Assembly (NCBI GenBank): GCA_020848595.1
Contig: JADLHV010000095.1
Coordinates: forward strand, 1 to 25,279
Direction of reading: 5' to 3'
Length of the DNA: 25,279 nt
DNA from: Bacteroidia bacterium
GTDB lineage: Bacteria > Bacteroidota > Bacteroidia > NS11-12g > UBA955
The position numbers were made by a program, and so were the translations under genes. Of the stretch, positions 6,328 to 13,705 are shown one piece after another. The first letter of the stretch is position 1. The number at the start of each line of letters is the position of its first letter. A model generated the notes under the pieces. That model was not told the DNA's origin and searched no databases. It saw only the letters and a program-made list of their open reading frames with translations.

Positions 6328-7818
6328 ATGAAAATACTCAAAATGACAATTTTTAGCTTATGCCTGGTTTCACTATCAGCATTTGCTCAATCCAATGATT
6401 CTACCTGGAAGCGTCATCCGTACGCTAAAAACCAATGGGTAGAAGGTAAAGCTTCTGATTCTGGTCAGAGTTTACAAAATTCTTACTTCGTAGACAGAAG
6501 AGCTAAAAAATGGAGCGTTGGTCTTCTAGCTGGTACTTCAGTATTCTATGGTGATGCCGACAAAAAACAACTTGGTTGGTCTTTCGCACCTTTCTTGAAG
6601 TATTCAATTTCTCAAACTTTTGCTCTAAGAGGTGAATTCAATTATGCTAAACTAAGAGGTCAAAGGGATTTACAAAACCCAACTCTCTTCAAAGATAACT
6701 TCAAGTTTACAAGTAAAATTCAAGAATGGAATATTCAAGGTGTATTCACTTTAGGTAATATCTCTTTCTTACGTCCTTTACGTAAAACTCAAATGTACCT
6801 TTTCGCCGGTGTGGGTACTACAACTTTCAAATCTAAAGCAGACTTTATTGACCAACGTTTGTTTTTAGGTGATTACTACTTGACTTCTTATTTCGGTACT
6901 GGTTCTCCAAATCCTAATCTTGGTAAAGCCGTTACTGAAGAATTTCAAGATAGAAAATTCACTATTCCTTATGGTATCGGATTTAAACATTATTTAAGCC
7001 GTAGTTTCGACTTAGGTTTAGAATACCGTCAAACTTACTTAAGAAGTGATGATATAGATGTATATAATACTGCTATCTGGCAAAACAGATGGTTCGATTC
7101 TTATGCTTTCATTCGCGCTAGCTTAGGTTATAAATTTGGGTCTAAGAATGCTCAACACTACGATTGGTTAAGCCCAGTTGAATCTATCTACGACCAAATC
7201 GCTGATATTAAAAAGAAAACTGATTGCCTTGGTGTAGACGAAGATAACGACCACGTGTCTAATTGCTTCGACCAAGATAATAAAACACCAGATTCTTGTA
7301 TGGTGTATGGTAATGGTATGGCTGTTGACTCGGATATGGATGGTGTGCCTGATTGCCAAGATCAAGAACCTTTCACTGATAAAGGTGCTACTGTTGATCC
7401 TGTAACTGGTGCTGCTATCGATAGCGATGGTGATGGTATTCCTGACCACAGAGACCGTGAAATGAACTCTTCTCCTGGTGCTCTTGTTGATGCTAATGGT
7501 ATCGAAATCAAATTGTGCTGCAATTGTGATAACGTTTCTTTCCCTCCTATCACTATCAGTAGTAATTGCTTAACTAAAGAAGTTAAAGCAATGCTTTACC
7601 AAGTGTTTGATAAAATGAAACAATGCCCTGATAAGAAAATTGTTATCAATGGACCTGCTGGTAAAAGCTCTAAATATAACGCTGCTACTAACACTCGTTG
7701 TGTAGATGAAATCGTTAAATTCTTAGTAGAAAAATTCGGTATCTCTCGCGACAGAATCATTACAAACTACACTGCTGGTACTGAAATCAAAAATACAATC
7801 GAAATTAAAATCCAGTAA
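6328..7818 (+). CDS. Outer-membrane OmpA-like protein with TSP3 repeats
   Basis: This 496-residue exported protein has a signal peptide, MKILKMTIFSLCLVSLSAFA, with cleavage before QSNDS. A beta-rich region (about 30-285) with alternating aromatic residues, repeated GxGxK-type strands and YKFG near its end looks like an outer-membrane barrel. Three Asp-rich thrombospondin type 3 (calcium-type) repeats start at D304, D334 and D365. The C-terminal 100 residues resemble the second half of an OmpA peptidoglycan-binding domain (N-x-x-T-x-R-C then KFGISRDRIITNY), but the usual GHTD-type Asp is not evident. The region after the barrel has ten cysteines, including KLCCNCD. The codons favour frequent triplets, suggesting high expression. 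It has its own promoter and terminator. It is probably a major structural envelope protein; the exact role is unknown. Confidence 0.82.
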   Translation: MKILKMTIFSLCLVSLSAFAQSNDSTWKRHPYAKNQWVEGKASDSGQSLQNSYFVDRRAKKWSVGLLAGTSVFYGDADKKQLGWSFAPFLKYSISQTFALRGEFNYAKLRGQRDLQNPTLFKDNFKFTSKIQEWNIQGVFTLGNISFLRPLRKTQMYLFAGVGTTTFKSKADFIDQRLFLGDYYLTSYFGTGSPNPNLGKAVTEEFQDRKFTIPYGIGFKHYLSRSFDLGLEYRQTYLRSDDIDVYNTAIWQNRWFDSYAFIRASLGYKFGSKNAQHYDWLSPVESIYDQIADIKKKTDCLGVDEDNDHVSNCFDQDNKTPDSCMVYGNGMAVDSDMDGVPDCQDQEPFTDKGATVDPVTGAAIDSDGDGIPDHRDREMNSSPGALVDANGIEIKLCCNCDNVSFPPITISSNCLTKEVKAMLYQVFDKMKQCPDKKIVINGPAGKSSKYNAATNTRCVDEIVKFLVEKFGISRDRIITNYTAGTEIKNTIEIKIQ

Positions 7819-7843
7819 TCTGGAGTTTGAAATGATAATTTAT

Positions 7844-7875
7844 AAAAGACCTTCTTCGGAAGGTCTTTTTTTTTT
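7844..7875 (+). terminator. Intrinsic terminator with UUCG loop
   Basis: A perfect 11-bp stem (AAAAGACCTTC/GAAGGTCTTTT) closes a TTCG tetraloop at 7855-7858 and runs into a 10-T tract (7866-7875). It lies 25 bases after the OmpA-like stop. Its A-rich left arm would also give a U-tract in the other direction, so it may act on minus-strand transcripts running past tsaB. Confidence 0.92.
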
Positions 7876-7927
7876 GACCATAATTCTTCCCTTAATTATT
7901 TAACTTTCGAAATAACTCGAAACATTA

Positions 7928-7980
7928 TTTACTAAAATAAATTAAATCTTTGCCCACTTCTGAACCTACCATTTAGTAAA
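7928..7980. repeat. 9-bp inverted repeat in convergent spacer
   Basis: TTTACTAAA (7928-7936) and TTTAGTAAA (7972-7980) are perfect reverse complements separated by 35 bases. They lie in the 187-base AT-rich spacer between the OmpA-like terminator and the tsaB stop. The arms are AT-rich, so chance is a real possibility. I see no other feature in the spacer. Confidence 0.25.
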
Positions 7981-8062
7981 GCAACTTAATGATAGATAAA
8001 TAATAAAACAGTAATATTATCTGAATTTTATCTGATAGTAGACTTTAGGCTATAAAACAAGT

Positions 8063-8734
8063 TTACTTTACTGCAACTGTAATGTTCGCCGACTTTAAAT
8101 AAAATGGCTCATATCGCTCTAAATCCACAAAATCTCTTGCTTTATATCCCTCTATTGCTAATTGACATAAATGTTGCGCTTCTGGTAAAATATGTAAGTC
8201 TTCGTAACCAAGTATTTCACTCGCTTTGACAGCACCGTCACCGCAAAGTGATACTGTCTTATCTTCTATCAGTATAGGTTTAAAGTCAAGATCAGTCAAA
8301 ATAGTACTACTAATCGGTGAAATTAATTCTAAATGTCTGTTATAAATACCTTGATACACCTCCATTCTTCGAGCGTCTATCATAGGCCAAAGTAGTTCCG
8401 AATCACAAACCTTTAATGATGCATACGCCAAAGCTTTCAAAGTACTGATTGCAATCAATGGTATATTTAAAGCATAACAAATCCCTTTAGCTGTACTAGT
8501 GCCAATTCTGAGTCCAGTATAAGATCCAGGACCATCACTTATTGCAATGGCATCTAACTGAGCTAATTCAACCCCAGATTGCTTACAAATACCTTCTATC
8601 ATACTCATTATAACTTCGGCATGATTTTGAATTATTTCAGATTGACTACTTAATTGTTTATTGCCAAAGATCATAGCAACAGAACATTTACTAGAAGAAG
8701 TTTCTAAGCAAAGAATTTTAACTTCCTCAGACAT
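8063..8734 (-). CDS. tsaB: tRNA t6A biosynthesis protein TsaB
   Basis: This 223-residue protein is the TsaB partner of TsaD. The TsaBDE complex transfers threonylcarbamoyl to A37 of ANN-decoding tRNAs. The ASKHA-fold N-terminus LCLETSSSKCSVA, the central DGPGSYTGLRIGTSTAKG and the following IPLIAISTLKALA block are diagnostic. TsaB is a non-catalytic scaffold, so missing metal ligands are expected. The ATG overlaps the end of the upstream DUF4175 gene by 8 bases (ATGTCTGA), indicating a shared transcript and probably coupled translation. Confidence 0.95.
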   Translation of the reverse strand: MSEEVKILCLETSSSKCSVAMIFGNKQLSSQSEIIQNHAEVIMSMIEGICKQSGVELAQLDAIAISDGPGSYTGLRIGTSTAKGICYALNIPLIAISTLKALAYASLKVCDSELLWPMIDARRMEVYQGIYNRHLELISPISSTILTDLDFKPILIEDKTVSLCGDGAVKASEILGYEDLHILPEAQHLCQLAIEGYKARDFVDLERYEPFYLKSANITVAVK

Positions 8735-11700
8735 TGCCTAATTTTTGAAAAAACACGCGAACTCGATCTTTATAATATGGAGACAACTCACTTGGAACGC
8801 TTCTTAACAATTCCATTTCACGAGCCTTTTTTTCAAGATATTCTTTTATAGCTGGAGGCATTTCCTTATTAATTTCATTGGCTTGTTCGGCTTCACGTTC
8901 ATTATCCATATCTTGCTCTTGTTCGGCTTTCTCATGTTCTAACATTCTTGTTTCTATCTCCTGCATACGGCGCATTGTTTCTGGAGTAATTTGTTTATTC
9001 ACCAAATCCTTTTCCTGCTGTTCCATGAGTTGTTTTGTCTTTTCTAAATCTCCAAATGCTCCTGGCTTACCATCTTCTTTTAATTGCTTCTGCAATCTTT
9101 CTAATTCTCTTCGTATAGCTTCTTGCTGGGCTGCTATGCGTGCATACATCTCCGAACCAGGCGATTGTCCTTTTTCTTTAGCCTTTTGCATTTGTTGCAA
9201 CTGCTTACCTAATTCGTTTTGCATTTGCTTCAATCCTTGCATACCATTAGGTTTAGCACCGCCTTGTTTTTTACCTTGTTTTTTTCCTGGATTATCGCAT
9301 TGAGAAGAACTTTTACCTTTCTTCTCTTTCATGCTTTCTTGCATGTTTTTTAATGATTCGCTTAACATCAATGCAAGATTATTTAATCCTGTCATTACAT
9401 ATTGTTGATTAGATAATCCTCTTGCCACATGAACCTTACTAAATTCAATAATTGCATCATCCATATAATGGTTGACATTTGCAATCTCTTTATTTACAAA
9501 ACTTTTTATTTGAATTTGACGCTTACTCAATGCCAATAAAGAATCCTCAACCATCTTAGCACTTTCTTTTAGTTTTTGTTGTTTAGAACTCAATTCGACA
9601 TATTTTGGACTATAATTACTGTAACGATACTCTTTCATTTTATTCATCAAATCTTCTTGTTGAACACTCAACTCTATAAGATTCTCTAATATTTGTCTCA
9701 AGGTATAATAGTCTTCTTCATTCTGTTGATCTTGCGCTTTTTCTAGAGATTTTTTCATTTTCGACGCTAATTCTTCCATTTCATCAGCCGCTTTCTTTTG
9801 CTTATCACCTGCCTTTTTATTCTGCTTCTTTGATAAATCGTCGCTACTTTCTTCCATCTTTTGATCTATTGACTCTTGATCTTTTTCTGTTGACTCCATA
9901 TCCATTGGGGTCTCTAACTCCTTATTCTTTTCTTCTGTCTCTTTTATTTCTTTCTTTAATTCATCAAATTTCTTATTCAACTCTTCTTGCTGCTGTTTAA
10001 GAGCTTCATTAGATAAACTTTTCTCCATTGTTTTCTTAGACAATTCACGCTGCTCTTCTGACAATTTATTTAATGCCTCCGATTGCTCATTGATTTTCTT
10101 TTCAATCTCTAATTGCTTAAACTGTTCTAAACTTCTATCCAATTCTTTTTTTATCTCTTCATTATTCAACTTCATCTTATCGAGCTGTTGTTGAATACCT
10201 TGCATATTTTGCTGTTTAACCATTTCTTCAAGCTTCTTCATCAATTCTTTCATCTCTGGACTCAACAATTCCTTCATCAATTTATTGAGCTCTTCTTGTT
10301 TCTTTAACAACTCTTCATCCAAAGGATCTAATTGTTTTTGCTTTTCGTTTAATTGGTCATTCTCTTGTTTTATTTCTTCTAGTTTTTTATCTAACTTTTT
10401 TTGCTCTGATATATAATCTTTCAACTTTTGTTGTTGTTGCCAATCAAGATTCTCGCTTTCCATAAGCTCTCTTTTTAAATCGCTCCCCTTCTTTTGCATC
10501 GACTCAAATTCTTTCATAACCTGAGCCATTTTACTTTTCAATGAGCGATTACCACTTTCCGTTTCTGCACGCATCTGTTTCTCGCTTGGAGCAATAGTGT
10601 GGAAGATTTGACTTTTACTTGATTTTTTACCATTAATTGCGTCATTATCCCATACTTCAAAATAATACTCTATATCGGCACCTTCCTTAACAGATAACTC
10701 TCTCAAGTCAACCATATAGTAATAAATCTCATCAGTACCCTTTCCAATATTGACAGGTAAATACTTATGTATGCCGTTGCTATTGGCTGCTTTATAAACA
10801 AAATTGAGTTTACTTATTCCGTAATCATCATCGGCTTTACCATAAAAATATACTATAAAAGGATTAATAGAATCGACCTTCTGTTCTGCAGCTATCCCAG
10901 GATGTCTGTCTTCTATAACTTGTATTCCATAACGAATTGTATCTTTATTATTTAAATATCTGTTTTGCAATGAAACACTATAATTAACATTCCCTGTTAC
11001 TTTAGCTTTTACACGAAAAACATCGCCTTCTCGGTCTACTTTTGCTTGTTCTTTTTCGAAAGCAAAAGCTATTTGTTCTACATCTTTTGTATTCATTGAC
11101 CATTCAACTAATGTTCCTTCTGGAATAGTAAAATCGCCAATATTAGACAACACTTCATCCTTTCTTCTTGTATATTCTGGATAATCTAATGTTACTTTAA
11201 AATTCAATAAGGTTGGATTCGGTAAAACTTCCAATCTATACTCCATTGAATTAAATTCTGCATCTGTAAAATAGAATTTGTGATCATTAGTTAGGTTAGT
11301 TAAAGCATAGGTAAAAAGATTTTTACCAGTGTTTTCCATCTTAATTAAATGACCATCCAAGTTAACATACAATAATGCTGGAATAGATTTTCCTTTTAAT
11401 TCAACTTCTATTAAGTAATCTGTATTTTTGGGAACCTTCAACTTTTCAGATTTTAAATGAAATGTATAAGGGGCTTCTTTTGCAAAAAACTGATCGTAAC
11501 TGATTATCCTTTTAGCAGGTTTGGTGATCATGCTGCTTTGAAATATTAATATCCCAATCAAAACAATAGCAGGTAATAATGTATACTTACCATAACGCTT
11601 TGCTGAAGCTTGAACATCAACTGCATTAGAAAATTTGAAAGGACTTAAACTATTGATTCTTTGCTCTATACTAGCTAATAATAACTCATTATCTGAACCT

Positions 11701-12053
11701 TTTGATTGAGCTTCTAACTGCAAAGTGTTTAGCAATTTGTCTTTTATCTCTGGAAAATGAACGCCAATTAATTTTGATGCATTTTCGTGACTAATCACTT
11801 TTCCTATTCCCAATCTATTTAACATAGGCATTAACATATAACGTCCTATTACAAACAATGAAAACAACAGAAATGAATAGAATAAAACAGTTCTGAACCC
11901 TGAACCAAAATGGCCAAAATACTCAATAAAAATGGCCGTTAGAAAAAACACAAGTAATCCTCCAATACCTATCAATACACCTTGGAGAAAGCGATTGAAA
12001 TAGTATTTTCTAACGAACTCATCAATCTTAGATTTCAAAGGAGAGGTATTCAT
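8727..12053 (-). CDS. DUF4175-family giant membrane/coiled-coil protein
   Basis: This protein has about 1108 residues. Two N-terminal transmembrane segments (about 23-43 and 52-72) and a third near 155-172 anchor it. A beta-rich, Ig-like region follows (about 180-480). The rest, about 490-1085, is extremely Lys/Glu/Gln-rich with long heptad-like coiled coils (runs such as QQQEELNKKFDELKKEI). It ends with LSPYYKDRVRVFFQKLG, a terminal motif typical of the family. Layout and length match DUF4175 proteins of Bacteroidota, which have no established function. The long extracytoplasmic coiled coil suggests a periplasm-spanning structural or force-transducing role (inference). ATG at 12053 (MNTSPLKSKIDEF) is preferred: a TATATTTG promoter element at 12078-12085 excludes the in-frame ATG at 12131, and 12071 is a possible leaderless alternative. 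Confidence 0.82.
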   Translation of the reverse strand: MNTSPLKSKIDEFVRKYYFNRFLQGVLIGIGGLLVFFLTAIFIEYFGHFGSGFRTVLFYSFLLFSLFVIGRYMLMPMLNRLGIGKVISHENASKLIGVHFPEIKDKLLNTLQLEAQSKGSDNELLLASIEQRINSLSPFKFSNAVDVQASAKRYGKYTLLPAIVLIGILIFQSSMITKPAKRIISYDQFFAKEAPYTFHLKSEKLKVPKNTDYLIEVELKGKSIPALLYVNLDGHLIKMENTGKNLFTYALTNLTNDHKFYFTDAEFNSMEYRLEVLPNPTLLNFKVTLDYPEYTRRKDEVLSNIGDFTIPEGTLVEWSMNTKDVEQIAFAFEKEQAKVDREGDVFRVKAKVTGNVNYSVSLQNRYLNNKDTIRYGIQVIEDRHPGIAAEQKVDSINPFIVYFYGKADDDYGISKLNFVYKAANSNGIHKYLPVNIGKGTDEIYYYMVDLRELSVKEGADIEYYFEVWDNDAINGKKSSKSQIFHTIAPSEKQMRAETESGNRSLKSKMAQVMKEFESMQKKGSDLKRELMESENLDWQQQQKLKDYISEQKKLDKKLEEIKQENDQLNEKQKQLDPLDEELLKKQEELNKLMKELLSPEMKELMKKLEEMVKQQNMQGIQQQLDKMKLNNEEIKKELDRSLEQFKQLEIEKKINEQSEALNKLSEEQRELSKKTMEKSLSNEALKQQQEELNKKFDELKKEIKETEEKNKELETPMDMESTEKDQESIDQKMEESSDDLSKKQNKKAGDKQKKAADEMEELASKMKKSLEKAQDQQNEEDYYTLRQILENLIELSVQQEDLMNKMKEYRYSNYSPKYVELSSKQQKLKESAKMVEDSLLALSKRQIQIKSFVNKEIANVNHYMDDAIIEFSKVHVARGLSNQQYVMTGLNNLALMLSESLKNMQESMKEKKGKSSSQCDNPGKKQGKKQGGAKPNGMQGLKQMQNELGKQLQQMQKAKEKGQSPGSEMYARIAAQQEAIRRELERLQKQLKEDGKPGAFGDLEKTKQLMEQQEKDLVNKQITPETMRRMQEIETRMLEHEKAEQEQDMDNEREAEQANEINKEMPPAIKEYLEKKAREMELLRSVPSELSPYYKDRVRVFFQKLGNV

Positions 12054-12077
12054 ATTCTTCGGTTCTGGCATCCTAGA

Positions 12078-12085
12078 CAAATATA
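12078..12085 (-). promoter_or_regulatory. -7 promoter element for the DUF4175-tsaB transcript
   Basis: On the minus strand TATATTTG fits the TAnnTTTG element exactly. No TTG sits at the ideal 19-21-base distance upstream, so the promoter is only partly supported. Its position implies transcription beginning at about 12072, which sets the likely start codon at 12053 or 12071. Confidence 0.45.
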
Positions 12086-12190
12086 ACGATTTCCTCGAAG
12101 CTTTGTTATCTAGGCAACAAAAAATTGACAATTCGACTTTCTATTCGACAAATAATGAAAATTGATGCATTAAAAAATTAGTCTTTAAAG

Positions 12191-12198
12191 TATTTTTG
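12191..12198 (+). promoter_or_regulatory. -7 promoter element for the 272-residue gene
   Basis: TATTTTTG matches TAnnTTTG and lies 12 bases before the ATG at 12211. The nearest upstream TTG (12162-12164) is 26 bases away, which is longer than usual. The element pairs divergently with the minus-strand element at 12078-12085. Confidence 0.45.
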
Positions 12199-12210
12199 TT
12201 TGAATAATAT

Positions 12211-13029
12211 ATGTTTAAGCTATTTAATAGGAAATTAAAACCTCTAGGACAAGCGCTCTCTGATTCAATTTACTGGTTAGGCTCCAAGGACTTAATGTTT
12301 AAAATCGTGAATCAATATAGAGAATTTGCACTTAAAAACCCCGAACTCCTTTTAGATTTTGGTTCAAATTCAATAAATTCATCACAATTTAACCGCCTAA
12401 TTGATGATGAACTCAAACAAGAAAATCCTCATCTATTTTTCTATAGTGATAATCTCAATTTCTTTATAAGTATTATCTATACTAAACCCAATCCATATAC
12501 ATGGTACAACGAAGGTGTCATGTTAACCTTCGAACATAGTCCAAATTTTATCCAAATAGAAGATGTATTAAAGTTAAATAACTTACCTTTTATTAGTCGA
12601 TTCATTGATAATGCCAGTTTTAAAAGTCGACAAAATGAGCATCAAATCGAAATGCTCGAACATAATGGTGCCGACATTCGTAATAAACTGTTATTCCCAG
12701 AACTTGTACCTTCTCACAACTATTATAAATATGAATGCAATCCAGGTAAAACCTCTAAAGAAATAAAGGATTTTGGACCTATGTCTGTTTCATTTGAAAA
12801 CTACTATTCTCCTTATTTACTCGAAGCTCTAGGCGAAGAAACCGTAAAATCGGCACTCAATACTATGAAAATCCCCTATGAATATAAAGATCAATATTTC
12901 TATTTTAAATTGTTCAACAATCACCTTAAATCTGAATCAAAAGAAAATATTCAAAAAATAATTCAATATAAATCTTTAATTAAATTCGATGATTTTATTC
13001 AATCTCATTCGCCCTCTAATGAAGATTGA
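12211..13029 (+). CDS. Uncharacterised 272-residue soluble protein
   Basis: I do not recognise this protein. It is 272 residues, with no signal peptide, no transmembrane segment and no catalytic signature. It is rich in aromatic and Asn residues (for example HLFFYSDNLNFFISIIY and SFENYYSPYLLEAL) and has alternating hydrophobic beta-like and amphipathic stretches, consistent with a folded cytoplasmic alpha/beta protein. The frame is uninterrupted with normal codon use and has a plausible promoter element directly upstream, so it is very likely a real gene. It stands alone: it is divergent from the DUF4175-tsaB transcript and is followed by a gene with its own strong promoter, so context gives no functional hint. 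Confidence 0.75.
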   Translation: MFKLFNRKLKPLGQALSDSIYWLGSKDLMFKIVNQYREFALKNPELLLDFGSNSINSSQFNRLIDDELKQENPHLFFYSDNLNFFISIIYTKPNPYTWYNEGVMLTFEHSPNFIQIEDVLKLNNLPFISRFIDNASFKSRQNEHQIEMLEHNGADIRNKLLFPELVPSHNYYKYECNPGKTSKEIKDFGPMSVSFENYYSPYLLEALGEETVKSALNTMKIPYEYKDQYFYFKLFNNHLKSESKENIQKIIQYKSLIKFDDFIQSHSPSNED

Positions 13030-13083
13030 AGAGGCTTTACAACAATAAATATCGTCACAAATCTGTCATGTCTGTTAAGGTCT

Positions 13084-13114
13084 TTTGAATTTGGCTTGTT
13101 TTTTGGTACTTTTG
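13084..13114 (+). promoter_or_regulatory. Consensus promoter of the thioredoxin-like gene
   Basis: TTTG at 13084-13087, a 19-base spacer and TACTTTTG at 13107-13114 together match the full Bacteroidota promoter consensus. The ATG at 13131 lies 16 bases downstream of the element, leaving a very short leader. The rlmD gene 14 bases after the thioredoxin-like stop probably shares this transcript. Confidence 0.78.
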
Positions 13115-13130
13115 TAATAAAGTAACAAAT

Positions 13131-13691
13131 ATGTTTCGCAAAATTTTATTTCTTTCTATTATCAGTGCTTTGGCAATTGGTGTAACTTCATTTACTTATG
13201 TGAATAACCAACCAAAACCAACTAAGAAAACAGTTAAAAAGACCAAAGCTAAAAAATCTACTCAACCTGAATCTTCTAGTACTCAAAGTGCTAATGAAGC
13301 AAAGATTACTTGGTATAATATGTCTGATGGTTATGCTAAAGCTAAAAAAGAAAAGAAAGTTCTCGTTGTTGATGTTTATACTAATTGGTGCACATGGTGT
13401 AAAGTAATGGACAAATGGACCTACGATAATCATGGCATTTCTAAGAAAATGAATGAGTATGCTGTAGCAGTTAAATTCAATCCTGAGGTTAATGGCAATC
13501 ACAATGTTAATGGACAAGTTCTTTCTTCTGACCAACTTGCATTATACTTAAACAAAGGCAGCAGAATCCCAGGTTACCCACACACTTTTATGTGGAAGGA
13601 TTTGAGCGATAACAATAAAATAGATTCTTATTCTGGTTATGTAGATAGCACAGTATTTAATGTCTATCTAAACAAGATGATTCAACAATAA
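13131..13691 (+). CDS. Exported thioredoxin-like protein (thioredoxin_7/DUF255 type)
   Basis: This 186-residue protein has an N-terminal signal peptide (hydrophobic 5-22), then a Lys/Thr/Ser-rich linker (about 28-60) and a thioredoxin fold. The redox motif is WCTWC with C87 and C90 and a following KVMDKW, typical of thioredoxin_7/DUF255 proteins. The cis-proline loop is GYPHTF. It likely acts in the periplasm as a disulfide reductase or isomerase; the substrate is unknown. The basic linker may tether the domain to the membrane or cell wall (inference). A full-consensus promoter lies directly upstream, and rlmD follows closely. An antisense frame across its first 400 bases is a shadow. Confidence 0.85.
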   Translation: MFRKILFLSIISALAIGVTSFTYVNNQPKPTKKTVKKTKAKKSTQPESSSTQSANEAKITWYNMSDGYAKAKKEKKVLVVDVYTNWCTWCKVMDKWTYDNHGISKKMNEYAVAVKFNPEVNGNHNVNGQVLSSDQLALYLNKGSRIPGYPHTFMWKDLSDNNKIDSYSGYVDSTVFNVYLNKMIQQ

Positions 13692-13705
13692 TCCGGCAGA
13701 CAATC

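Noticed and set aside
7876..8062. Possible small gene or RNA between the OmpA-like gene and tsaB
   Set aside because: No promoter with both elements, no frame of note and only a weak AT-rich inverted repeat.
8878..9303. 141-residue Cys/Ser-rich frame opposite the DUF4175 gene
   Set aside because: It is the complement of Gln/Lys/Glu-rich coiled-coil codons, which automatically yields Cys, Ser and Phe codons on the other strand.
12054..12131. Longer start for the DUF4175 protein
   Set aside because: The extension crosses a TATATTTG promoter element and adds a Cys-rich segment unlike the family N-terminus.
13188..13535. 115-residue antisense frame over the thioredoxin-like gene
   Set aside because: Shadow of a well-supported gene with signal peptide, CxxC motif and consensus promoter.
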